A stretch of DNA of 64,000 bases. It comes from Verrucomicrobiota bacterium. GTDB taxonomy: Bacteria; Verrucomicrobiota; Verrucomicrobiia; Opitutales; Opitutaceae. Below the pieces are notes generated by a model. It saw nothing but the letters and a program-made list of their open reading frames with translations. It was not told the DNA's origin and searched no databases. Position 1 is the first letter of the stretch. Every line of letters starts with the position of its first letter. This document shows positions 33,435 to 42,901 of the stretch, one piece after another. The position numbers and the translations under genes are program-made. The DNA lies in contig JAFAAS010000018.1 in NCBI GenBank assembly GCA_023426435.1, forward strand, positions 3,767-67,766, read 5' to 3'.

Positions 33435-35219
33435 TCACCACACGAACAGCAAACGCGTGCCAAGCCACGTGGCGACCACGAGCCCGATCGACGCGAGCGC
33501 GATCCGCAACATTCCACGATAATACCACGGAAGTTTCCGCTCGTGCCTCAGTTCGAGCGCGCTGCCAGATCCGAAAATTTTGTCCTGCGCATCGAGCTCA
33601 TCCAGCCGCCGCAGCTCCGCTTCATCGATCGATTCCGGGCCGGCTGGCACCAAGCCGGCGTCGACGAGCGCCGGCAGCTTGATCCCGGCTCGCACCAGCC
33701 GGGCTTCGTCGCCGACCGGCGTGTTCAACACCACATGAAAACGTCGCACCCGCGCGTCGTCCTCACGTCCCCCGAGCCAAGTGCCCGCCAGCATTCCCAC
33801 CAGCGATGCGGCCGTGGAGACGAAAACCGTCATGGCGAACGACCGCTCCGCCGCAACCAGCCAGCTCACCTCATCGGTCAACGCGGTCGCGACCGATACC
33901 GCCAGATACCCGAGCGAACCGGCGAGCAGCGAGCACCATGCGCCCAAACGGTTCGAACGCCGCCACAACACCGCGAAGTAAATCGGAATGCCGAGAAAGC
34001 TCAGCAGGTTGAAGGCGAGTTTGATGTATTGAGAAATCGAGGACAGCCACAGCGTCGACAGCGCCGCGAACAAGATCGACGCGCCCACCCAGATTCGCGC
34101 CGCTTTCAGATACTCCGACGCCGGCCGCCCTTTCGCGATAAAACGCCGATAGATGAAATCCACGAACATCGCCGACGAAGTCGTCGCATACGTCCCGGCA
34201 CTCGACATCGCCGCCGCGAAGAAACTCGCCAGCAAGAGGCCGATGAACATCGGCGGCAGGATCCGCTGCATCACGATCCCCCACCCCAATTCCGGGTCGG
34301 CCTGAAGCGCGGCGGCAAGCTCCGGCGCTTCGACGCTCAGCACGTCCCGCTGATAGATCAGAAATTGGATCCCGTAGAGCGCGAACAGCAGCGTGATGAC
34401 GCGCTTCCACAAATGGCCCCAACCGCACTGGGTCGCCGCGCGCTCGTCGCGCGAAACGGCGATCCAGTTGTAGATCCACGGCGCCGCGATTCCGCCGACG
34501 AGCGCCGCCACGTTCAGCGCAATCACCGTTTCCAGGCCCATCGCCGGCGAAGTCATGTTCCAGGTTTCGTCCGGCAGCGCGCGCAAGGCTGGCAGCCCGC
34601 CCGACTCCTTCCAGAGAAACGGCAGTCCGACAAAGCCGAGAATCAACAGGCACATGAGTCCTTGGAAAATATCGTTGATCAGCGTCGACATCATCCCGCC
34701 AGCGCAGACGTAAACACCCACCACGATTGCGATCAGCCAGACGTGAAACTGCACGTTCGCCGCAGGTTCTTCGAAAATCGGCATCATGCCCGCGAGAATC
34801 TTTCCGACCGCGAGCAGGAACATCCCGATGAAGAGCACGCAAAGCGTCCCCGCGACGAATCCATAAAAGCCCGCGAGTCGCTCGCCATAGCGCATCGCGA
34901 TGAACTCGGCCGCATTGTAAACGCGCGCGCGCCGATAGTAGGTCGCGAACGCGTAGTAGATCGGCGTCGCGAAAAGGAAACTCCACCAATACCACACGCC
35001 CGAGAGCCCGCCTTCATAACCGCCGCGCGCGACGACCACCGCTTCGTTGCCTGCGATCGCCGAGGCGAAAACGAAGATGAACGAGACCCACGGGCCCCAT
35101 TTGCCGCCGGCGACGAGAAAATCTCCGAGCGTCTTCGTGCGCCGCCCGCCCACGATCACGCCGAAATACAGCACGGCCGCGAAGTAGAGTCCCAAAACCG
35201 TCCAATCGAGCCAGTGCAT
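33435..35219 (-). CDS. Sodium/solute symporter (SSS family)
   Basis: The 594-residue protein starts directly with a membrane helix (WTVLGLYFAAVLYFGVIVG) and has about 13-14 predicted transmembrane segments. GGRRTKTLGDFLVAGG and FASAIAGNEAVVVARGGYEGG match the first helices of SSS-family Na+/sugar or Na+/carboxylate symporters, and AGTYATTSSAMFVDFIYR contains the conserved Ser/Thr pair in the region that forms the second sodium site. It ends with a basic cytoplasmic segment and a final helix. It lies 101 bases downstream of the mannonate dehydratase gene in the same direction, which suggests uptake of a uronate, sugar or related organic acid. The substrate is inference. Confidence 0.85.
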   Translation of the reverse strand: MHWLDWTVLGLYFAAVLYFGVIVGGRRTKTLGDFLVAGGKWGPWVSFIFVFASAIAGNEAVVVARGGYEGGLSGVWYWWSFLFATPIYYAFATYYRRARVYNAAEFIAMRYGERLAGFYGFVAGTLCVLFIGMFLLAVGKILAGMMPIFEEPAANVQFHVWLIAIVVGVYVCAGGMMSTLINDIFQGLMCLLILGFVGLPFLWKESGGLPALRALPDETWNMTSPAMGLETVIALNVAALVGGIAAPWIYNWIAVSRDERAATQCGWGHLWKRVITLLFALYGIQFLIYQRDVLSVEAPELAAALQADPELGWGIVMQRILPPMFIGLLLASFFAAAMSSAGTYATTSSAMFVDFIYRRFIAKGRPASEYLKAARIWVGASILFAALSTLWLSSISQYIKLAFNLLSFLGIPIYFAVLWRRSNRLGAWCSLLAGSLGYLAVSVATALTDEVSWLVAAERSFAMTVFVSTAASLVGMLAGTWLGGREDDARVRRFHVVLNTPVGDEARLVRAGIKLPALVDAGLVPAGPESIDEAELRRLDELDAQDKIFGSGSALELRHERKLPWYYRGMLRIALASIGLVVATWLGTRLLFVW

Positions 35220-35320
35220 GATGAAGGTCTCCTCAATTTTTCCGCCGAAAATTGAGCGGGGCTCCGCCCTGCCCTCCTCGTGCTGCGATGTTCACCTTCG
35301 GCGTCACGAACATCGCCCCT

Positions 35321-36259
35321 TCACACCGCGTGCATCAGCCCCCGCAGATAACCCGCGGCGAACAAGCGGCCGAGCATTTCGTAACCGGGCGTCTCGTTCG
35401 TCTCGCCCGCCATCGACGGCGCGTGATCCGGCCGCACCGTTCCGCGATACCCGACCTCTTTCAACACGCGAAACACCGCCGCCATGTCGATCTGGCCGTT
35501 GTCATGCCAGGTCTCGACGAAGTGCTCCGCCGTGCCGCGCACATTGCGCGCGTGGAAGAAAAAAATCTTCTCCGCGAGCGATCGAATCCCGCCCAGCAGA
35601 TCAATCCCGGCCGGTGAAAACGATCCCACGCAGTAACAAATTCCGTTCGCCTTGCTCGGCACCAGATCGACCACGCGACGAAACGCCTCGTTCGAAATGA
35701 TGATTTGATCCTGCCCGTTCACGGACGGCAGCGGCGGATCGTCCGGATGAAGCGCGAGCTTGATCCCCGCGTCTTCCGCGACCGGCACGACTTCCTCGAG
35801 AAAACGTTTCAGGTTGTCCCACAACTTCGCCGCCGGCGTCGGTTGGGCGGGACGTCCGTCAGCATCCGTGACATTGCGCCCGATGTTGCGCAGATCGAAC
35901 TCCGTCACTTTCGCGCCACCGCGCTCGAGCACCTCCGCACTCGTGCGCTGCCAATCTTCGGCCGGCATCCAGTTGTAGCAGAGAACGGTCATCTCCGTTT
36001 CGGCCATGTTGCGAATGAGCGTTTTGAAATCCTCCACCTGCTTCGCCCGGCCCGGCAGATCGTGCACAAAAGCGAGATGCGGAATCTTCCGCTCGATGTG
36101 CGTGAGGCGGATGCCGAACGATTCGACGCGACGCTTCATCCCTCGCAGCCGCTCCACGTCGAGTCCGGGATACGCCAGCACGAGTTCTTCGACCCCGACC
36201 TGCGCGGTCAATTGAAGATTCCGCTCGGTGAGCGGATTCACGATCATGGAAAGACGCAT
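35321..36259 (-). CDS. uxuA: Mannonate dehydratase (UxuA family)
   Basis: This 312-residue enzyme matches the UxuA family, which dehydrates D-mannonate to 2-keto-3-deoxy-D-gluconate with a metal. Diagnostic segments are LALHPDDPPLPSVNGQDQI (metal-binding His and substrate loop), GICYCVGSF, IFFFHARNV, ETWHDNGQIDM and TVRPDHAPSM. In the glucuronate route it follows the isomerase and reductase that convert glucuronate to fructuronate and mannonate. Those genes are not in the window. At 312 residues it is nearer the shorter Gram-positive-like form than the 394-residue E. coli enzyme. The start at 36259 (MRLSMIVNP) was chosen since translation upstream is not family-like. It is cytoplasmic, in the same direction as the SSS symporter, and divergent from the double-propeller gene. 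Confidence 0.88.
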   Translation of the reverse strand: MRLSMIVNPLTERNLQLTAQVGVEELVLAYPGLDVERLRGMKRRVESFGIRLTHIERKIPHLAFVHDLPGRAKQVEDFKTLIRNMAETEMTVLCYNWMPAEDWQRTSAEVLERGGAKVTEFDLRNIGRNVTDADGRPAQPTPAAKLWDNLKRFLEEVVPVAEDAGIKLALHPDDPPLPSVNGQDQIIISNEAFRRVVDLVPSKANGICYCVGSFSPAGIDLLGGIRSLAEKIFFFHARNVRGTAEHFVETWHDNGQIDMAAVFRVLKEVGYRGTVRPDHAPSMAGETNETPGYEMLGRLFAAGYLRGLMHAV

Positions 36260-36422
36260 AAACAACAGGGGTTCGGGGCGCGGAATCCACTCAGCCGATT
36301 CGTCGCGGGCGAACAATCTCACGCGGATTCGTCCGGATGAACCGGACGTCTGTTGCGCGAGCTGCGATCTTCTCAACGCTCCGCCTGCTTCCATTCCGGC
36401 CCGCGGCCCAAGCCCCTTTGCC
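36260..36422. promoter_or_regulatory. Divergent promoter region between mannonate dehydratase and propeller genes
   Basis: The 163-base gap separates divergent start codons at 36259 and 36423, so both promoters must be here. I see no clear -10/-35 pair or operator palindrome. Shared regulation is possible by position only. Confidence 0.35.
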
Positions 36423-38342
36423 ATGTCCTCCCGACTTTTCTCCGCCCTCCTCACCGTCGCCACACTCAGCGTCAGCACCGCGGCCGAACCCATCATGGTG
36501 CCCACGATCGAGGGCGACTGGTGGCAAGTCGCCGGTCAGCCCGATCTCGGCCCGCTGAACAGTCCGCGCCAGCAACCGGTCGACTTCGCGATCTGGCAGG
36601 CGCGCGACGGCACGTGGCAACTCTGGTCGTGCATCCGCTACACGTCGGACCCGAAAAACACGCGCGTTCTTTTTCGCTGGGAAGGCCGTGAACTCACGCA
36701 GCCCGACTGGACGCCGATGGGCGTGGCCCAAAAAGCCGATCCGTCCGTCGGCGAGTTCGAGGGCCGCATCGGCGCGCCGCACGTCGTCGAGGAAGGCGGA
36801 CGCTACGTGATGTTTTACCACAGCGCCGGCTTCCACGCGCAGGTCAGCGACGATGGGAAACATTTCACCCGCCAGCTCGCGCCCGACGGCTCGGCCCGAA
36901 TCTTCGGCGCCGATCCAGGCACCTACGGGCGCGATATCATGCTCACGCGGATACAGGACCAATGGCACGGCTACTACGGCGGGTCCACGCCGGATCCCAC
37001 CGGCAAGCACTACGCCGCCGTTTTCGTGAAGATCGCCAAAACGGATTCGCTCTTTGGCGAGTGGGGCGACGAGTTCATCGTGAACTCCGAAGGCCAGGCC
37101 GGCAGCGGCGGCTACAACGCCGAATGTCCGCAGGTGATCTTCCGCCACGGCTGGTATTACCTCTTTCGCACCGAGGTTTACGGCGCCAACAACCGCACTC
37201 ATATCTACCGCTCCAAGTCGCCCTACAAGTTCGGCATCGACTCGGACGTGTATCACGTCGGCACCCTTCCGATCGCCGCGCCGGAGATCTTCGAGTATCA
37301 GGGCAACGACTACGTCGCCGCGCTCAATCCGGGTCTCGACGGGATTCGCGTCGCACGGCTCGGCTGGACCGAATCGACCGCCGAGGTCTCCGCCACCTCG
37401 CCGGTGGCGGCAAGCAAACCCGCCGCGCGTCCGATGAAGCCTTCGCTAGCTCCCGAAACTCTGTTGCTCGCCACGCCGCCCGAACTCCCGCCGGAGCTGC
37501 GCAGCCCTCGCGCGGAAGTCGCCGAACACACGCTTTTCCCCGACGCGCAGGGCACCTGGCATCTCTGGGCTTCTATTCGCAACACCGCCGCGGGCGATGT
37601 TCTCGGCCATTGGGAATCGAAGGATTTCTTCTCCGACAGCGCCTGGCGTTGGACCGGTGAAATCGCGCGCGGCGATCGCTCCGCCGCCGCCAATATTCGT
37701 GCTTCACTCCGTTCGCCCGTTGTCGCGCAACACGACGGCCGGTGGTGGAGACTCCATAGCGAGCCCTCCAACGATCGCGACGCGACGGAGCGTCGCATCG
37801 TCGCGAGCGTTTCAGCCGACGGACGCGCGTGGTCGCCCTATCGCGGCGCCGACGGAGGATCACAGGTCTTTTCCGGACCGGGAGCCGCTCGCGATCCATT
37901 CCTTGTTCGTTTCGGCGACACTTGGCACTGCTACTACACCGGAGACTACGACAACGACGAACGAAACTCCGCCGTCTATGTCCGCACATCGCTCGATCTG
38001 CTCGAGTGGTCCGAGCCAAAGATCGTTCACGAAGATTACGAGCCGGTCGGCGGGCGCCGCGCAGACACCCACGAATCGCCCATCGTCGTTCAGCGCGCGG
38101 GCTGGTATTATTTGTTCCGCACCGCCGGCGGTGACGGAACTTACGTCTATCGCAGCCGGGATCCGCTCGATTTCGGACGCGGCTACATGGTCAACAAAGC
38201 CGTCGCCAAACTCCCGCTCACTTCGCCGGAACTCGTGGTCGGTCCCGATGGACGCGATTACGTGACATCCTCCCGCGACGAAGCAGGAGCACGCATTCGG
38301 ATGTATCGACTTATCTGGGACAACAGCGAGGCTGCACAATGA
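36423..38342 (+). CDS. Secreted tandem double beta-propeller protein (GH43/GH32-like)
   Basis: This 639-residue protein has a signal peptide (LFSALLTVATLSVSTAA). The first half (about 27-318) is a propeller with DFAIWQARDGTWQLWSCIR, IGAPHVVEEGGRYVMFY and ECPQVIFRHGWYYLFRTE; the second half (about 360-639) repeats the plan with HTLFPDAQGTWHLWASIRN, RSPVVAQHDGRWWRLH and ESPIVVQRAGWYYLFRT. The two halves are therefore an internal duplication. The first half also resembles the propeller protein at 17730-19466. Acidic residues in each blade fit GH43/GH32-like enzymes, but a full catalytic triad is not confirmed. It is divergent from the mannonate dehydratase gene and 36 bases before the rhamnosidase gene, likely co-transcribed. 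Confidence 0.7.
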   Translation: MSSRLFSALLTVATLSVSTAAEPIMVPTIEGDWWQVAGQPDLGPLNSPRQQPVDFAIWQARDGTWQLWSCIRYTSDPKNTRVLFRWEGRELTQPDWTPMGVAQKADPSVGEFEGRIGAPHVVEEGGRYVMFYHSAGFHAQVSDDGKHFTRQLAPDGSARIFGADPGTYGRDIMLTRIQDQWHGYYGGSTPDPTGKHYAAVFVKIAKTDSLFGEWGDEFIVNSEGQAGSGGYNAECPQVIFRHGWYYLFRTEVYGANNRTHIYRSKSPYKFGIDSDVYHVGTLPIAAPEIFEYQGNDYVAALNPGLDGIRVARLGWTESTAEVSATSPVAASKPAARPMKPSLAPETLLLATPPELPPELRSPRAEVAEHTLFPDAQGTWHLWASIRNTAAGDVLGHWESKDFFSDSAWRWTGEIARGDRSAAANIRASLRSPVVAQHDGRWWRLHSEPSNDRDATERRIVASVSADGRAWSPYRGADGGSQVFSGPGAARDPFLVRFGDTWHCYYTGDYDNDERNSAVYVRTSLDLLEWSEPKIVHEDYEPVGGRRADTHESPIVVQRAGWYYLFRTAGGDGTYVYRSRDPLDFGRGYMVNKAVAKLPLTSPELVVGPDGRDYVTSSRDEAGARIRMYRLIWDNSEAAQ

Positions 38343-38378
38343 TTTCGCCGATGCGGCGCGCCGCCTTCCTTCAATTTC

Positions 38379-41282
38379 ATGAGCATGCGATTTAGTCGTC
38401 GCGATTTTCTCCGTATGGCCGGATTCGCGACGATCGGACTGCCCGGAGCAGAACCGGGCACACCTTCAGTGCGTGCGGCAGGCACTCCGGCCGCCGCCAA
38501 CGAGCCTCTGGCCCAGCCAGTTTGGTGCGACGACCACGGGTCGGGACGAAATGTTTTCGCGCATTTCCGCCTCGCCTTTGTGCTGAACGAAGCACCCGCC
38601 GACGCCTGGCTCCACCTTTTCGCGGATACGCGTTATCGCCTCCGGGTGAACGGTGAGATCGTGAGTTACGGCCCCGCCGCGTTTCTCGTCGAGCATCCCG
38701 AATACGATTCCATCGATCTCGCGCGCTGGCTGCGCGTCGGCGAAAACGAGCTGACGGTCGAGGTCAACTCACGCGGCGATACGTCGTTCCAGGCGGAGCG
38801 ATCCCGTGGAGGTTTCGTCGCTTGGGGCGGGGCTCACGGTGCAAATTCCGCATTGCTCGCCGATTTCTCCACCCCCGGCGAATGGCACGTTAGGCGCGCG
38901 GATGCGTGGGCGCCTGAAGCGCCGCCGTTTAGTTTTGCGCAAGGCCCCGTCGAAATCGTCGACCTTTCTCGCCTGCCCGCGCACGGCAACGTCGTCGACG
39001 GCAGCACTTCCGATTGGCAGAAGCCGGTTTTCGCGGACCGCCGGGCTTGGGGAACGCTGTCTCCTCGGTCCGTGCCTCGGCCGGTATTGGATTTTTGGAT
39101 TCCGCAGCGAATCGCGACACTCGCGCCTCTGGCAAGTTCGCTCACTCGCGTCTCCGCCAACCGGAGCTTGCCCGTTTCCGAACGCCCGGAACGCGGCCAG
39201 CGTTTCGCCTGCGCCATGTGGCTGCACGCGCCTTCTGCGCTCAGCACTCACCTGTCCGTCACGCCGGGAGAATTCTGGCTCAACGGCCTGCCCCTCGTTC
39301 AATCCGCCTCGTCCATGCGTCCGCTCGAGGCACGGTTCCCGATCGAGCTGCGCGCCGGTTGGAATCTCCTCTATGGCGAACTTCCGCCGCTTGCGCGAAC
39401 TCTCGGCGTGATCGTCGGCTGGCCGCGTGAACATCCCCTGCGAGCCGCTTCGCATCCGCGCGACGATGCGCCGGAGAATCGCATCCGCTTCACTCCGCTG
39501 CTCTCCCCCGAACGCCTCCCTTCCATTCGCAGCGATGTGCCCGCCACGGAGGCCGGGCTCGAGCGGTTCGGCGAGTTGTTCGATGAAGGCGATATCCACA
39601 CTTCATTCCCTTCACGCGAGATCGCTTGGGATCAACCCGTCGCGGCCATCGTCGAACGCCCCGACGAGATTGCGCCGCGGGAAATACCGCTCAGCGCAGC
39701 GGGCGAAGGTGTCGTGGTTTACGATTTCGGACGCGAGTTCATCGGCCACATTTCGATCGAGATCGATTCGCCCGCCGGCGGCACGATCGACGTCGCCAAC
39801 GAAGAACTGCTGCAAACCAACGGGGCCGTGCGGATGTTCCGGCCCAACCCGGGCATCAATCCCGTCGATCGGATTCACCTCCGCCCGGGCCTGAATCGCT
39901 GGGAAGGGTTCCACGCCCGCGGTGGTCGCTACGTCCAGCTGACCGTTCGCTCGAGCGGTCCCGTCACCCTTCGTCGCCTCGGGCTGCGCAATGCGCTCGT
40001 GCCCGTGCCGACAAGCGGCGCGTTTTCGTGCAACGACGACGTGTTCAACTGGGCGTGGGACACCGGCATCGCAACGCTCGAAGCGAGCCTCACCGACGGC
40101 TGGGTCGATCCGTGGCGGGAACAGGGCCTCTACATCGGCGACGTGCTCGTGGAGTATCTGGCGCATCGTATCTGGACGCGCGATACGACGCACATCGTGC
40201 GCGCGCTGCGCATGTGGGCCCGCAGCCAGCTGCCCGACGGGCAACTCCAGGCCGTCGTGCCGGCGTGGTTTCGACGCGCGCATGCCGACTACACCCTGCT
40301 GTGGATCGTCATCCTGCGCGACTACGTCAGCCACACGGGAGATCGCGAGCTCGCGCAGGAACTTTGGCCGACAGTCGAGCGCATCTGGTCGAGTCCCACC
40401 TGGCGCTCGGGTCCGCGCGGTCTCTGGACCGCCGACGGCATGAATGTCTTCGGCGATTGGGGCGCGACCGAAGCGTCGATCGAAGGCGACGCCAACGGCA
40501 TCCTCAACGCGTTTCGCGTCGGTGCGCTGCAAGCCAGCGCGGAGCTCGCCGAAACCATCGGCAAAAGCGAGCGCGCGGAGGCGTTTCGCCGCGAACGCGA
40601 GAGCGTAGCCGCGGCGTTTCGCGACGTCTTGTGGGATCCCTCCCGCAATGCCTTCGCTCCCGGTCTGCGTGGCGGCGTTTTCGTCGACACCGCCTCAGCG
40701 CACGCCAACGCGCTCGCGCTTCTTTACCGCATCGCCTCACCCGATCAGGAAGCCGGCGCCCTCGCCACGGTGCGAACCGCGATCGAAAAAGCCGCGTCCG
40801 ATCCCGGGCATTGTCACCGTCGCGGCGGCCACATCGAACTCTACTTCCTCCATTACGTGCTCGAACTGCTGGCCGATCGCGGACTTCTCGCGGAGGCGGA
40901 AACCATCATCCGCCGCTTCTGGGGTCTGCAGCGTGACCACGGCGCGTGGTGTTTGTGGGAAGCTTTTTACCGCGGACTCCGAAAAGAAGACAGTCAATGC
41001 CACGGCTGGGCCGCGGGCCCGAGCGTGTATTTCCATCGCACCGTTCTCGGCATTCAAACGGAGGCCGACCGCGTCACGATCGTCCCGCGCGCCGCAAGTC
41101 TCAGGCAGGCTCGGGGCGTTCACCCGCACCCGCAAGGCGACGTCGTCGTCGAATGGCGGATCGAAAACGAAACGTTCTATCTCGATGTCGAACTGCCGGC
41201 GGGTCTGGCCCACGACGTGCGGCCCGGGCCGGCGTTTTCCCATCTCGAGCCGCGCGTTACGATCCGCACCCGCACCCCCTAG
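38379..41282 (+). CDS. Alpha-L-rhamnosidase, GH78-like, with Tat signal
   Basis: The 967-residue protein begins with a twin-arginine signal (RRDFLRMAG at 7-15). Beta domains at about 50-430 include a jelly-roll with LHLFADTRYRLRVNGE, as in GH78 accessory domains. VVYDFGREFIGHISIE marks the concanavalin-like domain next to the catalytic part. The six-hairpin catalytic domain spans about 540-870, with VDPWREQGLYIGD (W579, R580, E581), resembling the GH78 'DCPQRE' region with changes, and MNVFGDWG. A C-terminal beta domain carries WAAGPSVYFHRTVLGIQ. GH78 enzymes remove terminal alpha-L-rhamnose. Export by Tat implies folding with or without a cofactor in the cytoplasm. It lies behind the double-propeller gene. 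Confidence 0.82.
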   Translation: MSMRFSRRDFLRMAGFATIGLPGAEPGTPSVRAAGTPAAANEPLAQPVWCDDHGSGRNVFAHFRLAFVLNEAPADAWLHLFADTRYRLRVNGEIVSYGPAAFLVEHPEYDSIDLARWLRVGENELTVEVNSRGDTSFQAERSRGGFVAWGGAHGANSALLADFSTPGEWHVRRADAWAPEAPPFSFAQGPVEIVDLSRLPAHGNVVDGSTSDWQKPVFADRRAWGTLSPRSVPRPVLDFWIPQRIATLAPLASSLTRVSANRSLPVSERPERGQRFACAMWLHAPSALSTHLSVTPGEFWLNGLPLVQSASSMRPLEARFPIELRAGWNLLYGELPPLARTLGVIVGWPREHPLRAASHPRDDAPENRIRFTPLLSPERLPSIRSDVPATEAGLERFGELFDEGDIHTSFPSREIAWDQPVAAIVERPDEIAPREIPLSAAGEGVVVYDFGREFIGHISIEIDSPAGGTIDVANEELLQTNGAVRMFRPNPGINPVDRIHLRPGLNRWEGFHARGGRYVQLTVRSSGPVTLRRLGLRNALVPVPTSGAFSCNDDVFNWAWDTGIATLEASLTDGWVDPWREQGLYIGDVLVEYLAHRIWTRDTTHIVRALRMWARSQLPDGQLQAVVPAWFRRAHADYTLLWIVILRDYVSHTGDRELAQELWPTVERIWSSPTWRSGPRGLWTADGMNVFGDWGATEASIEGDANGILNAFRVGALQASAELAETIGKSERAEAFRRERESVAAAFRDVLWDPSRNAFAPGLRGGVFVDTASAHANALALLYRIASPDQEAGALATVRTAIEKAASDPGHCHRRGGHIELYFLHYVLELLADRGLLAEAETIIRRFWGLQRDHGAWCLWEAFYRGLRKEDSQCHGWAAGPSVYFHRTVLGIQTEADRVTIVPRAASLRQARGVHPHPQGDVVVEWRIENETFYLDVELPAGLAHDVRPGPAFSHLEPRVTIRTRTP

Positions 41283-41286
41283 GGAA

Positions 41287-41316
41287 CGCCTCTCGGAAGC
41301 ATCCGCTTGGGAGGCG
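41287..41316. terminator. Bidirectional hairpin between convergent genes
   Basis: CGCCTC at 41287-41292 pairs with GAGGCG at 41311-41316, with TTT after it on the plus strand, between the stop of the rhamnosidase gene and the stop of the MFS transporter gene on the opposite strand. Confidence 0.5.
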
Positions 41317-41321
41317 GTTTC

Positions 41322-42707
41322 TTACTTCCGGCCCGCCTGCCCGGCCGGCTCACTCTTCGGCTGAGCCGGAGCGTCGGTAGCCTCTTTCGCCCTACGTTTC
41401 ACCAGGCCCGTCTTCTCCCAGTGCGCGAAGAGATACAAATAGCCGATGCCAACCAATCCCATGATGAAGAGGTAGTGGTAAGCGGCCATGTAGTTGTAGC
41501 GTCCTTCGGGCAAACCGTAGAGCCAACCGGAGCTGAACGAAATCCACAGCCCCATCGAGTTCGCCTGCACGAAGTTCACGAGGCCGAAAACGATCGCCAG
41601 TCCGCACGAGAGCGTGCCGAGACGATTCGTCGATACGTAGTCGAAGAGCAACGGCACCGCCGCAACGATCATGATCTTCGCGACCGCCCCACGAATCAGC
41701 CCAAGCAAAATCACCATGTGAAACGGCGGCAGCGCATTGGGCGCGATATATTCGGCGTAGATGTAGAAAAACACCTTCAGCCCGAGCACCACGGCCAGTC
41801 CGATCTTGAGCAACACCAGCCGGTCGAACTTGTCGGAGGCCCAGCCTCCCAACGGCACGACCATCAGCGCGATCAACATGCCGTAGCTCATGATCTCGCC
41901 GTATTCGGCTTTTGAATATCCCCACTGGTCCGTCACGAGCAGCGGCTCGAATTGCTCGAGTCCCACCCAGAGATTCATCACCACGTAGCCCAGCCCAAAG
42001 AGCGGCAGGAGTTCGCGCGAAAACAGACCCTTCAACAGACTCCAGATTTTCACCTCCCGGAACGGCAGCGCTTCGGCATCGGCCGGCTTCACTTCCTCGA
42101 CGCAGCACCACAACAACACCGCGGCACCGATCAGGATCAGCGCATTGACCACGTAGATCAGCGTCTCGCCCGTGAAGGTGAACCCGCCCGGCAGCAGATA
42201 GGTTCGGTCGAACTGGCCGATCAGGACGTAAAAGAAAAAGATGAAAAACCCGCTCTGGATCCACTGCCGGATCGCTCCAGCCCGGCCGCGCTGCGCCGGA
42301 GGGATCACCTCCATTGTCAATGGTTCGAACGGATGGACCAGGTGGAATGCCAGCTGGTAAACGAGCACGCTCGCGGCGAAGCCCCACAGAAACGAGATGT
42401 GCGGCAGAAACAGCGAAATGATCCCCGCCGACAAAAATCCAACGATGAGAAACGGCCGCCTCCGCCCGTAACGCGTCCAGATCCGGTCGCTCACGAGCGA
42501 GCCGATCGAGCCCGTAAGCAATCCGCACGCGAAATTCAGGCTCGTGATAAAACCGATCAGCGCCGGATCGCTCGTGAACTTCCGCAGCGAAAACACCATC
42601 GCCGACTTGCTCAGCTGGTTGTGCACTTCATAACACATCCAGGGCAGCAGGATGATCGCTACCGTGAGCCACGACACCTTCGGCTGTTGCGTCAGAATCT
42701 TCTTCAT
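41322..42707 (-). CDS. MFS / GPH-type sugar transporter
   Basis: The protein has 461 residues from ATG 42707 (a start at 42743 would add 12). About 12 transmembrane helices are visible. MVFSLRKFTSDPALIGFITS and DRIWTRYGRRRPFLIVGF (the conserved D-R-x-x-x-x-G-R-R-x-P loop) are typical of MFS proteins related to SLC45 and GPH sugar:proton or sodium carriers. The product lies in the inner membrane and probably imports mono- or disaccharides. It is the last gene of a long minus-strand run, downstream of a GH140-like enzyme gene, so it may transport that enzyme's product. The substrate is unknown. Confidence 0.85.
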   Translation of the reverse strand: MKKILTQQPKVSWLTVAIILLPWMCYEVHNQLSKSAMVFSLRKFTSDPALIGFITSLNFACGLLTGSIGSLVSDRIWTRYGRRRPFLIVGFLSAGIISLFLPHISFLWGFAASVLVYQLAFHLVHPFEPLTMEVIPPAQRGRAGAIRQWIQSGFFIFFFYVLIGQFDRTYLLPGGFTFTGETLIYVVNALILIGAAVLLWCCVEEVKPADAEALPFREVKIWSLLKGLFSRELLPLFGLGYVVMNLWVGLEQFEPLLVTDQWGYSKAEYGEIMSYGMLIALMVVPLGGWASDKFDRLVLLKIGLAVVLGLKVFFYIYAEYIAPNALPPFHMVILLGLIRGAVAKIMIVAAVPLLFDYVSTNRLGTLSCGLAIVFGLVNFVQANSMGLWISFSSGWLYGLPEGRYNYMAAYHYLFIMGLVGIGYLYLFAHWEKTGLVKRRAKEATDAPAQPKSEPAGQAGRK

Positions 42708-42901
42708 CGCTCGCCTCGGCACGAACGCAGGCGTAAAGGACATGAGAGTCGGGACTTCGCACTCATTGCGCAGCCATTAACCTTGGGGGTGGAAAGCATC
42801 ACCGGGTTAGTCTGCTAGGGAAACTACATCGTCCAGCGAGTAAGACCAACGCCCTCTCGTTCGTCCGGATGCACAGCACAACGCAGTGCGTCCATCCCCG
42901 G

